From an uncultured Muribaculaceae bacterium (GTDB lineage Bacteria; Bacteroidota; Bacteroidia; Bacteroidales; Muribaculaceae), in contig CALUMJ010000028.1 in NCBI GenBank assembly GCA_944321715.1, positions 1-34,837 on the forward strand: DNA of 34,837 nucleotides, in the 5' to 3' direction. The notes under the pieces were generated by a model. It did not search any database. It saw only the letters and a program-made list of their open reading frames with translations, and had not been told where the DNA came from. The position numbers and the translations under genes are program-made. This document shows positions 1 to 8,613 of the stretch, piece by piece (within the stretch, counting starts at the first letter, position 1; each line of letters starts with the position of its first letter).

Positions 1-44
1 AAGTCGGGGCTTTGTGGCATTTTTTTACAGATAGGTTATGATAA

Positions 45-190
45 GAGGGTGTACCTGAATTTTGATACACCCTCGTTTATTGCCACATTGCAAGTGTTTG
101 TCATACAATTGAATAGAATCTGCACAGACGAGCTGCGGCACGCCACGGCTCTACGACAAATGTATGTGGTTATAATTTCGGCACACCCTC
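45..190. repeat. Family B interspersed repeat, rearranged fragment
   Basis: This stretch starts with a perfect 9-bp inverted repeat, GAGGGTGTA (45-53) and TACACCCTC (66-74). These are the terminal sequences of the larger family B copies at 30348-30542 and 34247-34438. Bases 125-154 match 17882-17911 at 26 of 30 positions (shared core GGCACGCC...CGGCTCTAC), and the fragment ends in CACACCCTC at about 182-190. The left half seems deleted or rearranged. No plausible gene lies in 1-396. Confidence 0.5.
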
Positions 191-231
191 TACATGGCAC
201 CTTTGCAGCCATTTTATTATCATTGCAATAC

Positions 232-264
232 AAAAAAATCCGGCTACGCTCACGCGCCACCGGA
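232..264 (-). terminator. Probable intrinsic terminator of the NagB/PIG-L gene
   Basis: On the minus strand a hairpin with TCCGG/CCGGA arms and an inner CGC/GCG pair around a TCAC loop is followed directly by seven T. It lies about 130 bp past the stop codon at 397, in the right orientation. The stem has an internal loop, so the call is moderate. Confidence 0.45.
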
Positions 265-396
265 CTCCTAACCTATGATTCACTTATTTGTTGTTGTTTC
301 TATATATGATTTCTTCAATTAGGTGTTTCATAGTTATATAACCTCGCCAATGTAGCCACTGGCTCAAGGTCTTATTGACGTGGAAATTTCATCAGA

Positions 397-2379
397 TTAC
401 CTGATGGGGTGATATTCCACAAATGCCTCCATTGCCTCGTAGCTTGCCAGACCAAGGTCGCTATAAAGCTGTGCTGTAGCGCGGTTGCGGTCTTCGGCAC
501 GTTGCCAGAACAGACGGTCGTCGTTGCCAAGGAACGGCGCATTCTCCATTTGCGACTGGTGCTTGAGGATAGAATTACGCTTCGAGCGCAGCTCTTCGGG
601 GCTAATAGGCACGGCCATTTCGATGTGGTCGATTTCCCATTCGGCCCATGCGCCACGGTACATCCAAATGCGGCAATCCTTCATGAACGGCTCATCGAGC
701 AATTCATCTACTGCGGCAAGAACGGCATCGGTGCACACCTTGTGCGTTCCATGCGGGTCGGCAAGGTCGCCGGCTACGAATATCTGATGCGGTTGAACGC
801 TCAATATCAACTTCTTGATGATGTCAACATCGACTTGCGTCAAATCGCCCTTCTTGATTGTTCCAGTTTCATAGAACGGCAACTCACAGAAGTGTATATT
901 CTCGGGCTTCACGCCGATGTAGTTGCAAGCTGTCGTTGCCTCGCATTGACGTATTTTGCCTTTCAAGTAACGGACAATCTCCATGTCGATGTCGCCCTGC
1001 TTCTTTTCCTTGAGGAAGCTATGGATTTCGGCACTGATTTCCTTGTATTTCTCGGTGTCGATGCCGAAACGTTCGCCAATGCGGTCCATCAACATCACAT
1101 AACGGAACATATCTTCGTCACCGACAGCTATGTTGCCCGATGTTTCGTATGCCACATGCACGTCGTGATGCTGGTCAACAAGGCGTTTCAGCGTTCCGCC
1201 CATCGATATTACGTCGTCATCGGGGTGCGGGCTGAACACTATCACACGCTTCGGATACGGCACGGCACGCTCAGGACGATAAGTGTCGTCGGCATTTGGC
1301 TTGCCGCCCGGCCAGCCAGTGATGGTGTGTTGCAGGTCGTTGAATATCTTTATGTTGACATTGTAGGCCGAGCCGTAATATGCAAGCAGTTCGCTCAACC
1401 CATAATCGTTGTAGTCCTTGTTGGTGAGCTTCAAGATAGGCTTGCCTGTCTGCGAGCAGAGCCATACAATTGCACGGCGAATCAGCTTGTCGGTCCATTC
1501 GCACGAAGTCACCTTCCATGGGTGGCTGATGCGTGTGAGCTCGTCGGCTGCCGACAAGTCAATCACCAACTTGGCATGGTGGTGCATCTGCAATATCGAT
1601 GCCGGCACTTGGTCGTCGAGCTTGCCCTCAACAGCGCGGTAAACGATGTTGGATATATTTTCGCCCCAAGCCATGGCAATGACACGCTTGGCCGACAATA
1701 TGTTGGACAATCCCAGCGTGATGGCTGTTGTAGGCACCTCGTTGCAGTGGTATGAGTCGGCCACTTTCTGGCGCATCTCGTTGCTTAGGCGCATCAAGCG
1801 GCATGCCGAGTTCATCGACGAACCAGGTTCGTTGAACGCCAATGTTCCCAATTGTCCTATTTCGCACAACACCAAGTCGAGCCCGCCGCATTTCTCTATG
1901 TCGGCCTCATAGTAATGGCAAAATTGGATAATGTCTTCTATAGTGGTGTTTACGTCAAACTTGTGGAAATTGGCAGGGGTTATATCCACCTGGCTGAGAA
2001 ATGCGTCGCGCAACCGGGCCGTAGTGCTTGGTGTGCGTGTTTCGTCAATCGGGAAAAATTCATACAGGTTGAACACTATGACATTCTTGAAGCTCACTTC
2101 GCCCTGCTTGTAGAGTTCAACAAGCTGCTCGTAGATTTTCAATGTGTTTTCGCCTGTGCCAAGCCCCAGCACGCACTTGCCGGTAGTGTCAACAAAGCGG
2201 CGGATGGTCATTGCCACCTCTTTTGCAATGCTTTCGGCTCCTTGGGCTGGTGTTTCAAAAATCTTGGTATTTAGTTTTTCATTCCGAGTGAGTGAAGCGA
2301 GTTCTATTTCACTCGTAGGAGCATAATACTTTTTAGGTATTCTGTCCAGTTTAATCTGAGAGCTAAGGTTTGTTTTCAT
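397..2379 (-). CDS. nagB: Glucosamine-6-phosphate deaminase-like / PIG-L (LmbE) deacetylase fusion protein
   Basis: A 660-aa cytoplasmic protein with two parts. Residues about 35-300 are a NagB-type sugar-phosphate isomerase/deaminase fold: GLGTGENT, FNLYEFFPI, LAFNEPGSS. Residues about 370-600 are a PIG-L/LmbE zinc-dependent N-deacetylase-like domain with the PHPDDD motif and a later DPHGTH. This long fusion is a known Bacteroidales type, usually annotated NagB. In classical NagB the motifs read N-M-D-E and G-A-D-G-H-I-A-F-N-E-P; here Tyr replaces the first catalytic Asp, and the Asp and His of the second motif are Leu and Thr, while Glu of NEP remains. Classical deaminase activity is therefore doubtful (inference). 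It may act on amino sugars or N-acetylated conjugates. Monocistronic, with its own promoter at 2410-2418. Confidence 0.85.
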   Translation of the reverse strand: MKTNLSSQIKLDRIPKKYYAPTSEIELASLTRNEKLNTKIFETPAQGAESIAKEVAMTIRRFVDTTGKCVLGLGTGENTLKIYEQLVELYKQGEVSFKNVIVFNLYEFFPIDETRTPSTTARLRDAFLSQVDITPANFHKFDVNTTIEDIIQFCHYYEADIEKCGGLDLVLCEIGQLGTLAFNEPGSSMNSACRLMRLSNEMRQKVADSYHCNEVPTTAITLGLSNILSAKRVIAMAWGENISNIVYRAVEGKLDDQVPASILQMHHHAKLVIDLSAADELTRISHPWKVTSCEWTDKLIRRAIVWLCSQTGKPILKLTNKDYNDYGLSELLAYYGSAYNVNIKIFNDLQHTITGWPGGKPNADDTYRPERAVPYPKRVIVFSPHPDDDVISMGGTLKRLVDQHHDVHVAYETSGNIAVGDEDMFRYVMLMDRIGERFGIDTEKYKEISAEIHSFLKEKKQGDIDMEIVRYLKGKIRQCEATTACNYIGVKPENIHFCELPFYETGTIKKGDLTQVDVDIIKKLILSVQPHQIFVAGDLADPHGTHKVCTDAVLAAVDELLDEPFMKDCRIWMYRGAWAEWEIDHIEMAVPISPEELRSKRNSILKHQSQMENAPFLGNDDRLFWQRAEDRNRATAQLYSDLGLASYEAMEAFVEYHPIR

Positions 2380-2409
2380 TTATATGATTTAGTTAGTGGT
2401 AATTTCTTT

Positions 2410-2418
2410 GCAAACATA
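2410..2418 (-). promoter_or_regulatory. Bacteroidetes -7 promoter element for the NagB/PIG-L gene
   Basis: TATGTTTGC on the minus strand matches TAnnTTTG exactly and lies 31 bp upstream of the ATG at 2379. The -33 region is weak (TTTTA), so only the -7 box is called. Confidence 0.6.
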
Positions 2419-2725
2419 CATCGAAATCGCAGATGTAAAAGGGTTTTTAACATTAATTTTGTATTAGGTGCATTATTTTAGCATACGACTGACTACATTG
2501 CCAATCGTATGCCCATACCTCTCGCAGCCTCACCTGGCAGCGGCGATTTACCATATTATGGACAACGCGTTGCATGATGACATGCCTTACCGTTGCAAAT
2601 ATACTGAAACTATTTGTCAATACCTATTGCCACACATGTTTTTTACAGTATTTTAGCACATTGCGTGGACAACGCCTCGGCAAGCCGCATTTTGCCACAC
2701 TTCCCACATGTCCTGCGACCGACAG
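2419..2725. other. Gene-free spacer between the NagB/PIG-L gene and trpS
   Basis: About 300 bp without a credible gene. The only structure seen is a perfect 8-bp hairpin, GCATACGA (2481-2488) with TCGTATGC (2505-2512). On the minus strand it is followed by TAAAATAATG, which is a poor T-tract, so it may or may not end the trpS transcript. Confidence 0.4.
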
Positions 2726-3787
2726 TCAGAATGGGCGGATGCCCATGATTTCGCGCACGTCGCGGAGCGTCTTTGACGCATTCTCGCGGGCTTTCTCGGC
2801 ACCCATGCGCACCACTTGCCGCAGATAGGCATCATTGTTCTGTATGTCGATAATGCGCTCGCGTATCGGGGTTGTAACCTTCAGAATATCTTCGGCTATC
2901 TCCTTCTTCAGGTCGCCGTAACGTATCGAGCAATTGTTATACGCATCGGTGAAATATTCTACTTTGTCAGGAGTGGAAACTATCTTCAGCAGCGTGAAGA
3001 GGTTCTGCACCGGCTCGCACATGGGCGAATTGGGTTCTTTCGGCCCCTCGTCGGTGACGGCGCGCATCACCTTCTTGCGCAGCGTCTTGGGGTCGTCGAG
3101 CAAGTATATGCAATTGCCCTCCGACTTGCCCATCTTTCCCGAGCCGTCGAGTCCAGGCACTTTTACTGGCTCGCCGCCGAAATCAAAGTTGGTCGGTTCG
3201 GGGAAATAGTCCACGCCATAGAACGAGTTGAACCGCCGTGCAAACCGGCGCGTCAATTCCAAGTGTTGCTCCTGGTCCTTGCCCACAGGCACTTTCGTCG
3301 CCTTCTGGATGAGGATGTCCACGGCCATCAGCGTCGGGTAAGTGAGCAACCCGGCATTGACACGCTTGTTGGTGTTCGCGCCTATTATTTCCTGTTCTAT
3401 GTTGTCGCTCTCTGACGTTATGCCCAGCATCTTGCGCGCCTTGTCCTTGAACGAAGCGGTGCGCATCAGCTCGCCTATGCCCACGTGCATGTTCAGCAAC
3501 AAGTACATCTCCGATATTTCAGGAACGTCGCTCTGCACAAACAGGGTCGATTTCTCGGGGTCGAGGCCTGCGGCAAGATATTCGGCAAGAATACTTTTCA
3601 CATTCTTGTGCAATTCGTTAGGGTCGGGCGCAGTGGTGAGGGCGTGCAGGTCGGCAATGAAGAAGTAATTGATATACTTGCTTTCGGGGTCGTTCTGCAT
3701 CCTCACAAATTTGCTAAGTGCGCCATAATAGTTGCCAAGGTGCAATTGCCCCGTGGCACGTATCCCGCTTAATACAATCTCTTTCAT
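2726..3787 (-). CDS. trpS: Tryptophanyl-tRNA synthetase
   Basis: Class I aminoacyl-tRNA synthetase of 353 aa, the usual length for bacterial TrpRS, charging tRNA-Trp in the cytoplasm. The HIGH-type signature is HLGN at residues 16-19 (GQLHLGNYYG). The KMSKS loop is KMGKS at 218-222 in GSGKMGKSEGN. DQEQHLELTR at about 171-180 is the TrpRS-typical tRNA/Trp-binding stretch. It starts at the ATG at 3787, 23 bp downstream of its own consensus promoter, so it is probably transcribed separately from the his operon that ends 180 bp upstream. No T-box-like leader is present; the 5' UTR is only about 15-20 nt. Confidence 0.97.
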   Translation of the reverse strand: MKEIVLSGIRATGQLHLGNYYGALSKFVRMQNDPESKYINYFFIADLHALTTAPDPNELHKNVKSILAEYLAAGLDPEKSTLFVQSDVPEISEMYLLLNMHVGIGELMRTASFKDKARKMLGITSESDNIEQEIIGANTNKRVNAGLLTYPTLMAVDILIQKATKVPVGKDQEQHLELTRRFARRFNSFYGVDYFPEPTNFDFGGEPVKVPGLDGSGKMGKSEGNCIYLLDDPKTLRKKVMRAVTDEGPKEPNSPMCEPVQNLFTLLKIVSTPDKVEYFTDAYNNCSIRYGDLKKEIAEDILKVTTPIRERIIDIQNNDAYLRQVVRMGAEKARENASKTLRDVREIMGIRPF

Positions 3788-3809
3788 AATCCAATTTCCA
3801 ATTTTCCCA

Positions 3810-3841
3810 CAAAGTTACATCACCCCACAGAAAAACCCAAA
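3810..3841 (-). promoter_or_regulatory. trpS promoter (TTTG-N20-TAACTTTG)
   Basis: On the minus strand, TTTG (3841-3838) is followed after 20 nt by TAACTTTG (3817-3810). Both boxes match the Bacteroidetes housekeeping promoter. The start codon lies 23 bp downstream. Confidence 0.75.
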
Positions 3842-3961
3842 CCCTTTGCCTAAATAACGCAAATACACTTTCTACTGTCACCATCCAAGACCATCTTTGC
3901 CCATCATGAGTTTTAGAAACCAGCGAACAGCATAAAACTTCCACAACAAGTCGTGACACCA

Positions 3962-3970
3962 GGGGGGGGG
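3962..3970. repeat. G9/C9 homopolymer abutting the hisB stop codon
   Basis: Nine G on the plus strand (C9 in the mRNA direction) begin immediately after the hisB TAA at 3971-3973. The tract is outside the reading frame, so length changes would not alter HisB, but it is prone to slippage and to sequencing error. Confidence 0.8.
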
Positions 3971-5122
3971 TTACAGCAGGCCCTTGGTGGAGGGGAGGCG
4001 GTAGTGGAACACATCGCGGCGCACGGCGGCGCGTAGGGCGCGTGCCAGTGCCTTGAATATGCCCTCAATCTTGTGGTGTTCGTTGTCGCCGTGCGCACAT
4101 ACGTAGAGGTTCATGGCGGCAGCGTCGCTGAGGCTTTTGAAGAAGTGGCGGAACATCTCGGTGGGCATCTCCCCTATTTTCTCGCGGTGGAACTCGGCAT
4201 CCCACAGCAGCCACGGACGGCCGCCAAAGTCGAGTGCGACAGTGCAGTCGCAGTCGTCCATCGGCAGCACGAAGCCATACCGCTCGATGCCGCGCTTGTC
4301 GCCCAATGCCTTGCGTAACGCTTCGCCAAGTACGATTGCCGTGTCTTCGATAGTGTGGTGTTCATCGACCCACAAGTCACCCTTCACCTTTATGGCAAGG
4401 TCGATGCCCGAGTGCCGTGCAATCTGCTGCAACATGTGGTCGAAAAATCCCAAACCAGTGTCGATGTCGGCACGTCCATCGCCATCTATGTCGATGTCCA
4501 CGCTGATGTCGGTTTCGGCTGTCTTGCGCTTCACGTGAGCAGTGCGCGAGCCACCACGCAAGAAGTCGGCAATGCGGCTCCAGTCGTCGGTGACAAGTGC
4601 CGTGCAGCCTCCAAGCCCGGCATCTTCCACCTCTTTGCGTCCTGTGCCTTCAGGGGCAAAGTAGATAGCCTTTGCTCCAAGGTTGTGCGCAAGCATCACG
4701 TCGGTGAGGCGGTCGCCTATCACGAATGATGCTTCGAGGTCGTAATCTCCACCCATATATTTGCCAAGCAGTGCCGTACCCGGTTTGCGGGTCGGCTTGT
4801 TCTCGTGTGGGAAAGATGTGTCGATTATAATGTCGTCAAACCTAACCCCCTCGCCCTCAAGCGTGTCTATGAGCAAGCGGTGCGGTGGCAAGAAATCCTC
4901 CATTGGGAACGATGCCGTCCCCAATCCGTCTTGGTTGGTCACCATCACAAGCTCGTAGTCGAGCGTCGAGGCGATAAAAGCTAAGTTCCTTATCACACCT
5001 GGCACAAACTTGAACTTCGCAAGGCTATCCAATTGGTAGTCCTCGGGCGGCTCTACCACCAATGTGCCATCACGGTCGATGAACAATGCCGTGCGGCGCA
5101 GTTTACAGTCGGTCGTTGTCAT
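3971..5122 (-). CDS. hisB: Bifunctional histidinol-phosphatase / imidazoleglycerol-phosphate dehydratase
   Basis: A 383-aa fusion carrying two steps of histidine synthesis. Residues 1-185 are the HAD-type histidinol-phosphate phosphatase (FIDRDGT, nucleophile D16 and D18; GDRLTD at about 136-141). Residues about 193-383 are imidazoleglycerol-phosphate dehydratase with its metal-binding motifs FDHML (227-231), DEHHTIED (253-260) and a second [10 protein letters not shown] near 345. The fused layout is shared by enterobacteria and Bacteroidales. It is the last gene of hisGDCB; its start overlaps the end of hisC by 20 bp, which suggests translational coupling. It is probably controlled by the attenuator upstream of hisG. 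Confidence 0.97.
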   Translation of the reverse strand: MTTTDCKLRRTALFIDRDGTLVVEPPEDYQLDSLAKFKFVPGVIRNLAFIASTLDYELVMVTNQDGLGTASFPMEDFLPPHRLLIDTLEGEGVRFDDIIIDTSFPHENKPTRKPGTALLGKYMGGDYDLEASFVIGDRLTDVMLAHNLGAKAIYFAPEGTGRKEVEDAGLGGCTALVTDDWSRIADFLRGGSRTAHVKRKTAETDISVDIDIDGDGRADIDTGLGFFDHMLQQIARHSGIDLAIKVKGDLWVDEHHTIEDTAIVLGEALRKALGDKRGIERYGFVLPMDDCDCTVALDFGGRPWLLWDAEFHREKIGEMPTEMFRHFFKSLSDAAAMNLYVCAHGDNEHHKIEGIFKALARALRAAVRRDVFHYRLPSTKGLL

Positions 5123-6146
5123 ACTCTTTCAACGTTTCAATCAACAATTCATTATCTTCGCGGCTGCCGACGGTCAAGCGCAAGCATCCCTCGCACATTG
5201 GCACACGGTTGCGGTTGCGCACCACGATGCCTCGGGCAAGCAGGTAATCATACAATCCATCGGCATCGCCGACACGCACAAGCAGAAAATTGGCATCGGA
5301 GGGAAAAATTCGCTCAATGCACCGCAAACGCCCAAGCTCGACAGCAAGCCAATGGCGAGCTTCCCTGATTTGCCGCACCTCGTCGCGTATCGTGCCGATA
5401 CCGTCAAGCAATTCCAGTGCATAACGCTGCGTGAGCAGATTGATGTTGTAAGGATACTTCACCTTATTGTAAAGGCCGATGATTTCCTTCGACGCAAAAG
5501 CCATGCCGAGCCTCACCGATGCACTTGCCAATGCCTTGGAAAACGTTTGCAATACTATCAAGCGGGGCAATTCGGCAAGGCTTCCGAGCATCGACCCGCG
5601 GTCAGAAAAATGCACGTATGCCTCATCAACCACCACTATACCGTCAAAACGGCGGCACACATCGGCAATCATTTCGAGAGGAAACGCATTGCCAGTGGGA
5701 TTGTTGGGCGAACATATCCACACCACACGTGTATTGTCGTCGGTTGCAGCCAACAACCTGTCGGCATCAAACCCAAAATCCTCATTCAGAGCCACTGTGC
5801 GATATTGCACATCGTTAATGTCGGCACACACTTCATACATTCCGTATGACGGGGCTATCGCCACCACATTGTCGATGCCCGGGCGGCAAAAAATGCGGTA
5901 AGCAAGGTCGATACACTCGTCGCTGCCCACGCCGAGGAAAATCTGGTCGGCCGGCACGCCCTTTATTTCGGCAATTTTCTCCTTCAGTTGCTGTTGCAAA
6001 GGGTCGGGATAACGGTTATATGGCTCATTGTATGGGCTTTCATTGGCATCGACAAACACGTGCGCCTCGCCCGTGTATTCGTTACGAGCCGAGCTATAAG
6101 GCTTCAACTCCCATATATTTTTCCTTACGAGTTTCTGTAATTCCAT
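5103..6146 (-). CDS. hisC: Histidinol-phosphate aminotransferase
   Basis: A 347-aa PLP-dependent fold-type I aminotransferase converting imidazole-acetol phosphate and glutamate to histidinol phosphate. Visible marks are [17 protein letters not shown] near the N-terminus, SPNNPTGN at about 174-181, VVDEAYVHF at about 201-209, and the PLP lysine in [15 protein letters not shown] at about 225-239. It lies third in hisGDCB, 13 bp after hisD, and its 3' end overlaps hisB by 20 bp. Confidence 0.97.
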   Translation of the reverse strand: MELQKLVRKNIWELKPYSSARNEYTGEAHVFVDANESPYNEPYNRYPDPLQQQLKEKIAEIKGVPADQIFLGVGSDECIDLAYRIFCRPGIDNVVAIAPSYGMYEVCADINDVQYRTVALNEDFGFDADRLLAATDDNTRVVWICSPNNPTGNAFPLEMIADVCRRFDGIVVVDEAYVHFSDRGSMLGSLAELPRLIVLQTFSKALASASVRLGMAFASKEIIGLYNKVKYPYNINLLTQRYALELLDGIGTIRDEVRQIREARHWLAVELGRLRCIERIFPSDANFLLVRVGDADGLYDYLLARGIVVRNRNRVPMCEGCLRLTVGSREDNELLIETLKEYDNDRL

Positions 6147-6159
6147 AATTCAGTGTATG

Positions 6160-7443
6160 TTATTGCTCATTAATACGCACTTCCAAGGCAAGGCTGTGTG
6201 CTACAAGACCCTCGTTGCGAGCCATCGTGGTCACGGCAGGTGCTATCGAGGCAAGGCCTTCACGGGAGAGTCGCTGAAATGTGATTTTTTTCATGAAACT
6301 ATCGATATTCACGCCACTGTAGCAGCGCGCATAGCCGCTGGTAGGCAATGTGTGGTTGGTACCCGAAGCATAATCGCCGGCACTTTCGGGAGAGTAAGCT
6401 CCAAGAAATACCGAACCTGCATTCTCGACCATCGCAGCAAGCCGCTCGGCCTGCGAGTGGTTTATTATGAGATGTTCGGGGGCATAATAGTTGGCAAATT
6501 GCATCATTTCCTCATCGTCGTGCAATAATATTATGTGGCTGTGGGCAAGCGACCGTCGCGCGAGTTCGTCCTTGGGCAAGCGTGAAAGCAGCAGGTCGAT
6601 GTCGCGGCACACGGCTCGGGCAAGCTCTCCATCAGTAGTGAGCAGAAGCGACTGGCTGTCGGCTCCATGTTCGGCTTGCGACAAGAAATCACTTGCCACA
6701 TACATCGCATTGGCACTGCCATCGGCCACGACCATCACTTCCGACGGGCCTGCCGGCATGTCGATGGCTACCCCCCGGGCATTGACTTGCACCTTGGCCT
6801 CGGTCACATAGCGGTTGCCAGGCCCAAATATCTTGTAAACAGGCGTTATGCTCTCGGTGCCAAGAGCCATTGCCGCCACCGCTTGCGCACCGCCGACCTT
6901 GTAAATGTCGCCGACACCAGCCACACGTGCAGCATACAATATGGCAGGATGAATAGTGCCATCGCGACGTGGCGGCGTACACAACACCACCTCGCGGCAA
7001 CCGGCAAGCCGTGCCGGAATGGCAAGCATCAGCACAGTCGAAAACAGCGGCGAATTGCCACCCGGAACGTAAAGCCCCACACGTGAAATAGGCACGGCGC
7101 GTTGGCGGCAATCAATCCCGGGCATTACCTCCACTGCCACTTCCGGCGGCAATTCGGCGGCATGGAATTTCGCAATATTGGCGGCAGCCACACTTATTGC
7201 TTCCTGCAAGTCAGCTGGCACTTCCCGGCAAGCTGCATCAATCTCCTCGTCACTTACCTTTATCGTGTCTAAGTGGCAACCGTCAAACCGTTCGGTCATC
7301 TCCTTCAATGCCTCGTCGCCTCGTGCAGCCACGTCGTCGATGATTTGTGCCACATTGCGGCGCACTGTTTCATCGACCACGGCTGCCCGCCTCGCATATT
7401 GCGCCCAATCGGTCCGCTTGGGATATTCTACAATCTCAACCAT
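6160..7443 (-). CDS. hisD: Histidinol dehydrogenase
   Basis: A 427-aa zinc- and NAD-dependent enzyme that oxidises L-histidinol twice to L-histidine. The signature region SQAEHGADSQSLLL holds the zinc ligands Gln and His. Other family marks are YVPGG, GPGNRYVTEAK and PTSGYARCYSGVNIDSF near the C-terminus. It is full length for HisD and lies second in the operon, 15 bp after hisG and 13 bp before hisC. Confidence 0.97.
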   Translation of the reverse strand: MVEIVEYPKRTDWAQYARRAAVVDETVRRNVAQIIDDVAARGDEALKEMTERFDGCHLDTIKVSDEEIDAACREVPADLQEAISVAAANIAKFHAAELPPEVAVEVMPGIDCRQRAVPISRVGLYVPGGNSPLFSTVLMLAIPARLAGCREVVLCTPPRRDGTIHPAILYAARVAGVGDIYKVGGAQAVAAMALGTESITPVYKIFGPGNRYVTEAKVQVNARGVAIDMPAGPSEVMVVADGSANAMYVASDFLSQAEHGADSQSLLLTTDGELARAVCRDIDLLLSRLPKDELARRSLAHSHIILLHDDEEMMQFANYYAPEHLIINHSQAERLAAMVENAGSVFLGAYSPESAGDYASGTNHTLPTSGYARCYSGVNIDSFMKKITFQRLSREGLASIAPAVTTMARNEGLVAHSLALEVRINEQ

Positions 7444-7458
7444 ATCAAACCTTTCGCT

Positions 7459-8313
7459 TTATGGAACCATCTTCATTATATCAAGCACCAAGATGCCCTC
7501 GGCACCGGCCTCTTTAAGCCTCGTCGCCACATCCCAGAAATTCGCCTCCTCTATCACCGAATGCACCGAACACCAATTTTCGTCGGCGAGCGGCAATATT
7601 GTCGGGCTTTTGATTCCCGGCAGTATAGCCACCACTTCATCGAGCTTTTCACGAGGCACATTCATCAACAAGTATTTCTTGCCATCGGCATCTTTCACTG
7701 CCTTGAAACGGAAAATCAGCTCATTAAGCACTTTCTGCTTCTCGTCGGGCAACTGGCAGTCGCCGCCTATCAGCACAGCCTGCGAATCGACCACCTTCTC
7801 CACTTCCACAAGGTTGTTGCTCACAAGCGTGCCACCCGACGACACTATGTCAAATATCCCATCGGCAAGCCCTATGCCCGGCGCAATTTCCACCGAACCA
7901 TTTATCACATGAATGTCGGCATTGATGCCGTTGCGCATGAGGAAATCTTTCAAAATACGCGGATATGAAGTGGCAATCTTCTTTCCTTCAAACCATTTCA
8001 CTCCGTCATAGGCCACATCACGTGGAATGGCCAGCGACAGGCGACAGCGGCTGTAGCCCAGTTGGTGCAACACCTTCACCCGTTGGCATTTCTCAAGCAC
8101 TTCGTTCATTCCCACTATGCCCACGTCGGCAGTACCCGTAGCCACCGAGTCGGGAATATCGTCGTCGCGCAAATACAAAATTTCAACCGGGAAATTACGC
8201 GACGGCACCAGCAGCGTGCGTTTCACGGCAGGGAATTTAATTCCTGCCTGTGCCAGCAATTCCATTGTTTCGTCATAAAGCCGGCCTTTCGACTGTACAG
8301 CAATTCTAAGCAT
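7459..8313 (-). CDS. hisG: ATP phosphoribosyltransferase, long form
   Basis: First enzyme of histidine synthesis (ATP + PRPP to phosphoribosyl-ATP). The chosen ATG at 8313 gives 284 aa beginning MLRIAVQSKGRL, the usual HisG start; an in-frame ATG at 8349 would add 12 lysine/arginine-rich residues that do not fit the family. The catalytic domain includes TGTADVGIVGMNEV and the PRPP loop IVSSGGTLVSNNL. The C-terminal ~75 residues are the ACT-like regulatory domain of the long, hetero-subunit-independent form, which is normally feedback-inhibited by histidine. The gene is preceded by a leader peptide and attenuator hairpins (8381-8563). Confidence 0.96.
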   Translation of the reverse strand: MLRIAVQSKGRLYDETMELLAQAGIKFPAVKRTLLVPSRNFPVEILYLRDDDIPDSVATGTADVGIVGMNEVLEKCQRVKVLHQLGYSRCRLSLAIPRDVAYDGVKWFEGKKIATSYPRILKDFLMRNGINADIHVINGSVEIAPGIGLADGIFDIVSSGGTLVSNNLVEVEKVVDSQAVLIGGDCQLPDEKQKVLNELIFRFKAVKDADGKKYLLMNVPREKLDEVVAILPGIKSPTILPLADENWCSVHSVIEEANFWDVATRLKEAGAEGILVLDIMKMVP

Positions 8314-8380
8314 TTTTCTTCTTTTTACTTTTTTATCCACGCCTACCATGCCTCATTAAGGAAATCGGGCTGTCGAATAT

Positions 8381-8435
8381 AAAAAATTTACGCCAGCTTA
8401 GCCTTTCCTCTATGGCACTGGCAAGCTGGCGTTAA
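8381..8435 (-). terminator. Attenuator terminator (3:4 hairpin) of the his operon
   Basis: On the minus strand a perfect 10-bp stem, ACGCCAGCTT (8432-8423) with AAGCTGGCGT (8399-8390), extends by three A/T pairs after one mismatch. It is followed by AAA and six T (8386-8381). It ends about 68 bp upstream of hisG and downstream of the His-rich leader peptide, so it is placed to stop transcription before the structural genes. Confidence 0.85.
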
Positions 8436-8542
8436 TAATTCCTTTTTATTATGTGCAAATAGTCAATTTCGCACAACCGTTTACATCAACACGCATCGAC
8501 TTGCCGCAGCCCCTCGTGGTTGCAGTGATAATGCGAATGATG
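8390..8542 (-). promoter_or_regulatory. his leader alternative pairings (pause hairpin 1:2 and antiterminator 2:3)
   Basis: Segment 1 (8542-8531, inside the His codons) can pair with segment 2 (8497-8484) through CATCA/TGATG and CGCAT/ATGCG. Segment 2 can instead pair with segment 3, the 5' arm of the terminator: GGCAAG (8505-8500) with CTTGCC (8425-8420), and GCGT (8494-8491) with ACGC (8432-8429). A ribosome stalled on the His codons would open 1:2, allow 2:3, and block the terminator. The pairings are seen directly; the switching mechanism is inferred from classical his and trp attenuators. Confidence 0.65.
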
Positions 8543-8563
8543 ATGTAGTGCACGAAATATCAT
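8486..8563 (-). CDS. hisL: his operon leader peptide (HisL-like), 25 aa
   Basis: A 25-codon reading frame starting at ATG 8563, with AAGGA 6 nt upstream of the ATG and ending in TGA at 8486-8488. Residues 7-16 are HHHSHYHCNH: six histidines in ten residues. It starts about 15 nt after the predicted transcription start and ends 51 nt before the terminator hairpin. This is the layout of ribosome-mediated attenuators such as enterobacterial hisL, with no obvious sequence relation beyond the His run. The product itself is probably not functional; translation speed through the His codons would sense charged tRNA-His. The frame stays open upstream, but the promoter position and the ribosome-binding site favour this ATG. 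Confidence 0.85.
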   Translation of the reverse strand: MIFRALHHHSHYHCNHEGLRQVDAC

Positions 8564-8581
8564 TTTTGTTCCTTGTTTTGT

Positions 8582-8613
8582 GCAAAAGTAACACATTTGC
8601 CACATTTTACAAA
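8582..8613 (-). promoter_or_regulatory. his operon promoter (TTTG-N19-TACTTTTGC)
   Basis: On the minus strand, TTTG (8613-8610), a 19-nt spacer and TACTTTTGC (8590-8582) form a perfect Bacteroidetes promoter. The predicted start near 8576 gives a leader of about 195 nt to the end of the attenuator T-run. Confidence 0.85.

Noticed and set aside
409-1755. Long plus-strand frame (448 aa) opposite the NagB/PIG-L gene
   Set aside because: It is antisense to a clearly recognised protein, is rich in His/Val/Cys in a way typical of reverse-strand shadows, and has no recognisable domain.
3788-3961. Possible T-box or tryptophan-rich leader before trpS
   Set aside because: The promoter is 23 bp from the start codon, leaving no room for a leader, and no Trp-rich frame is present.
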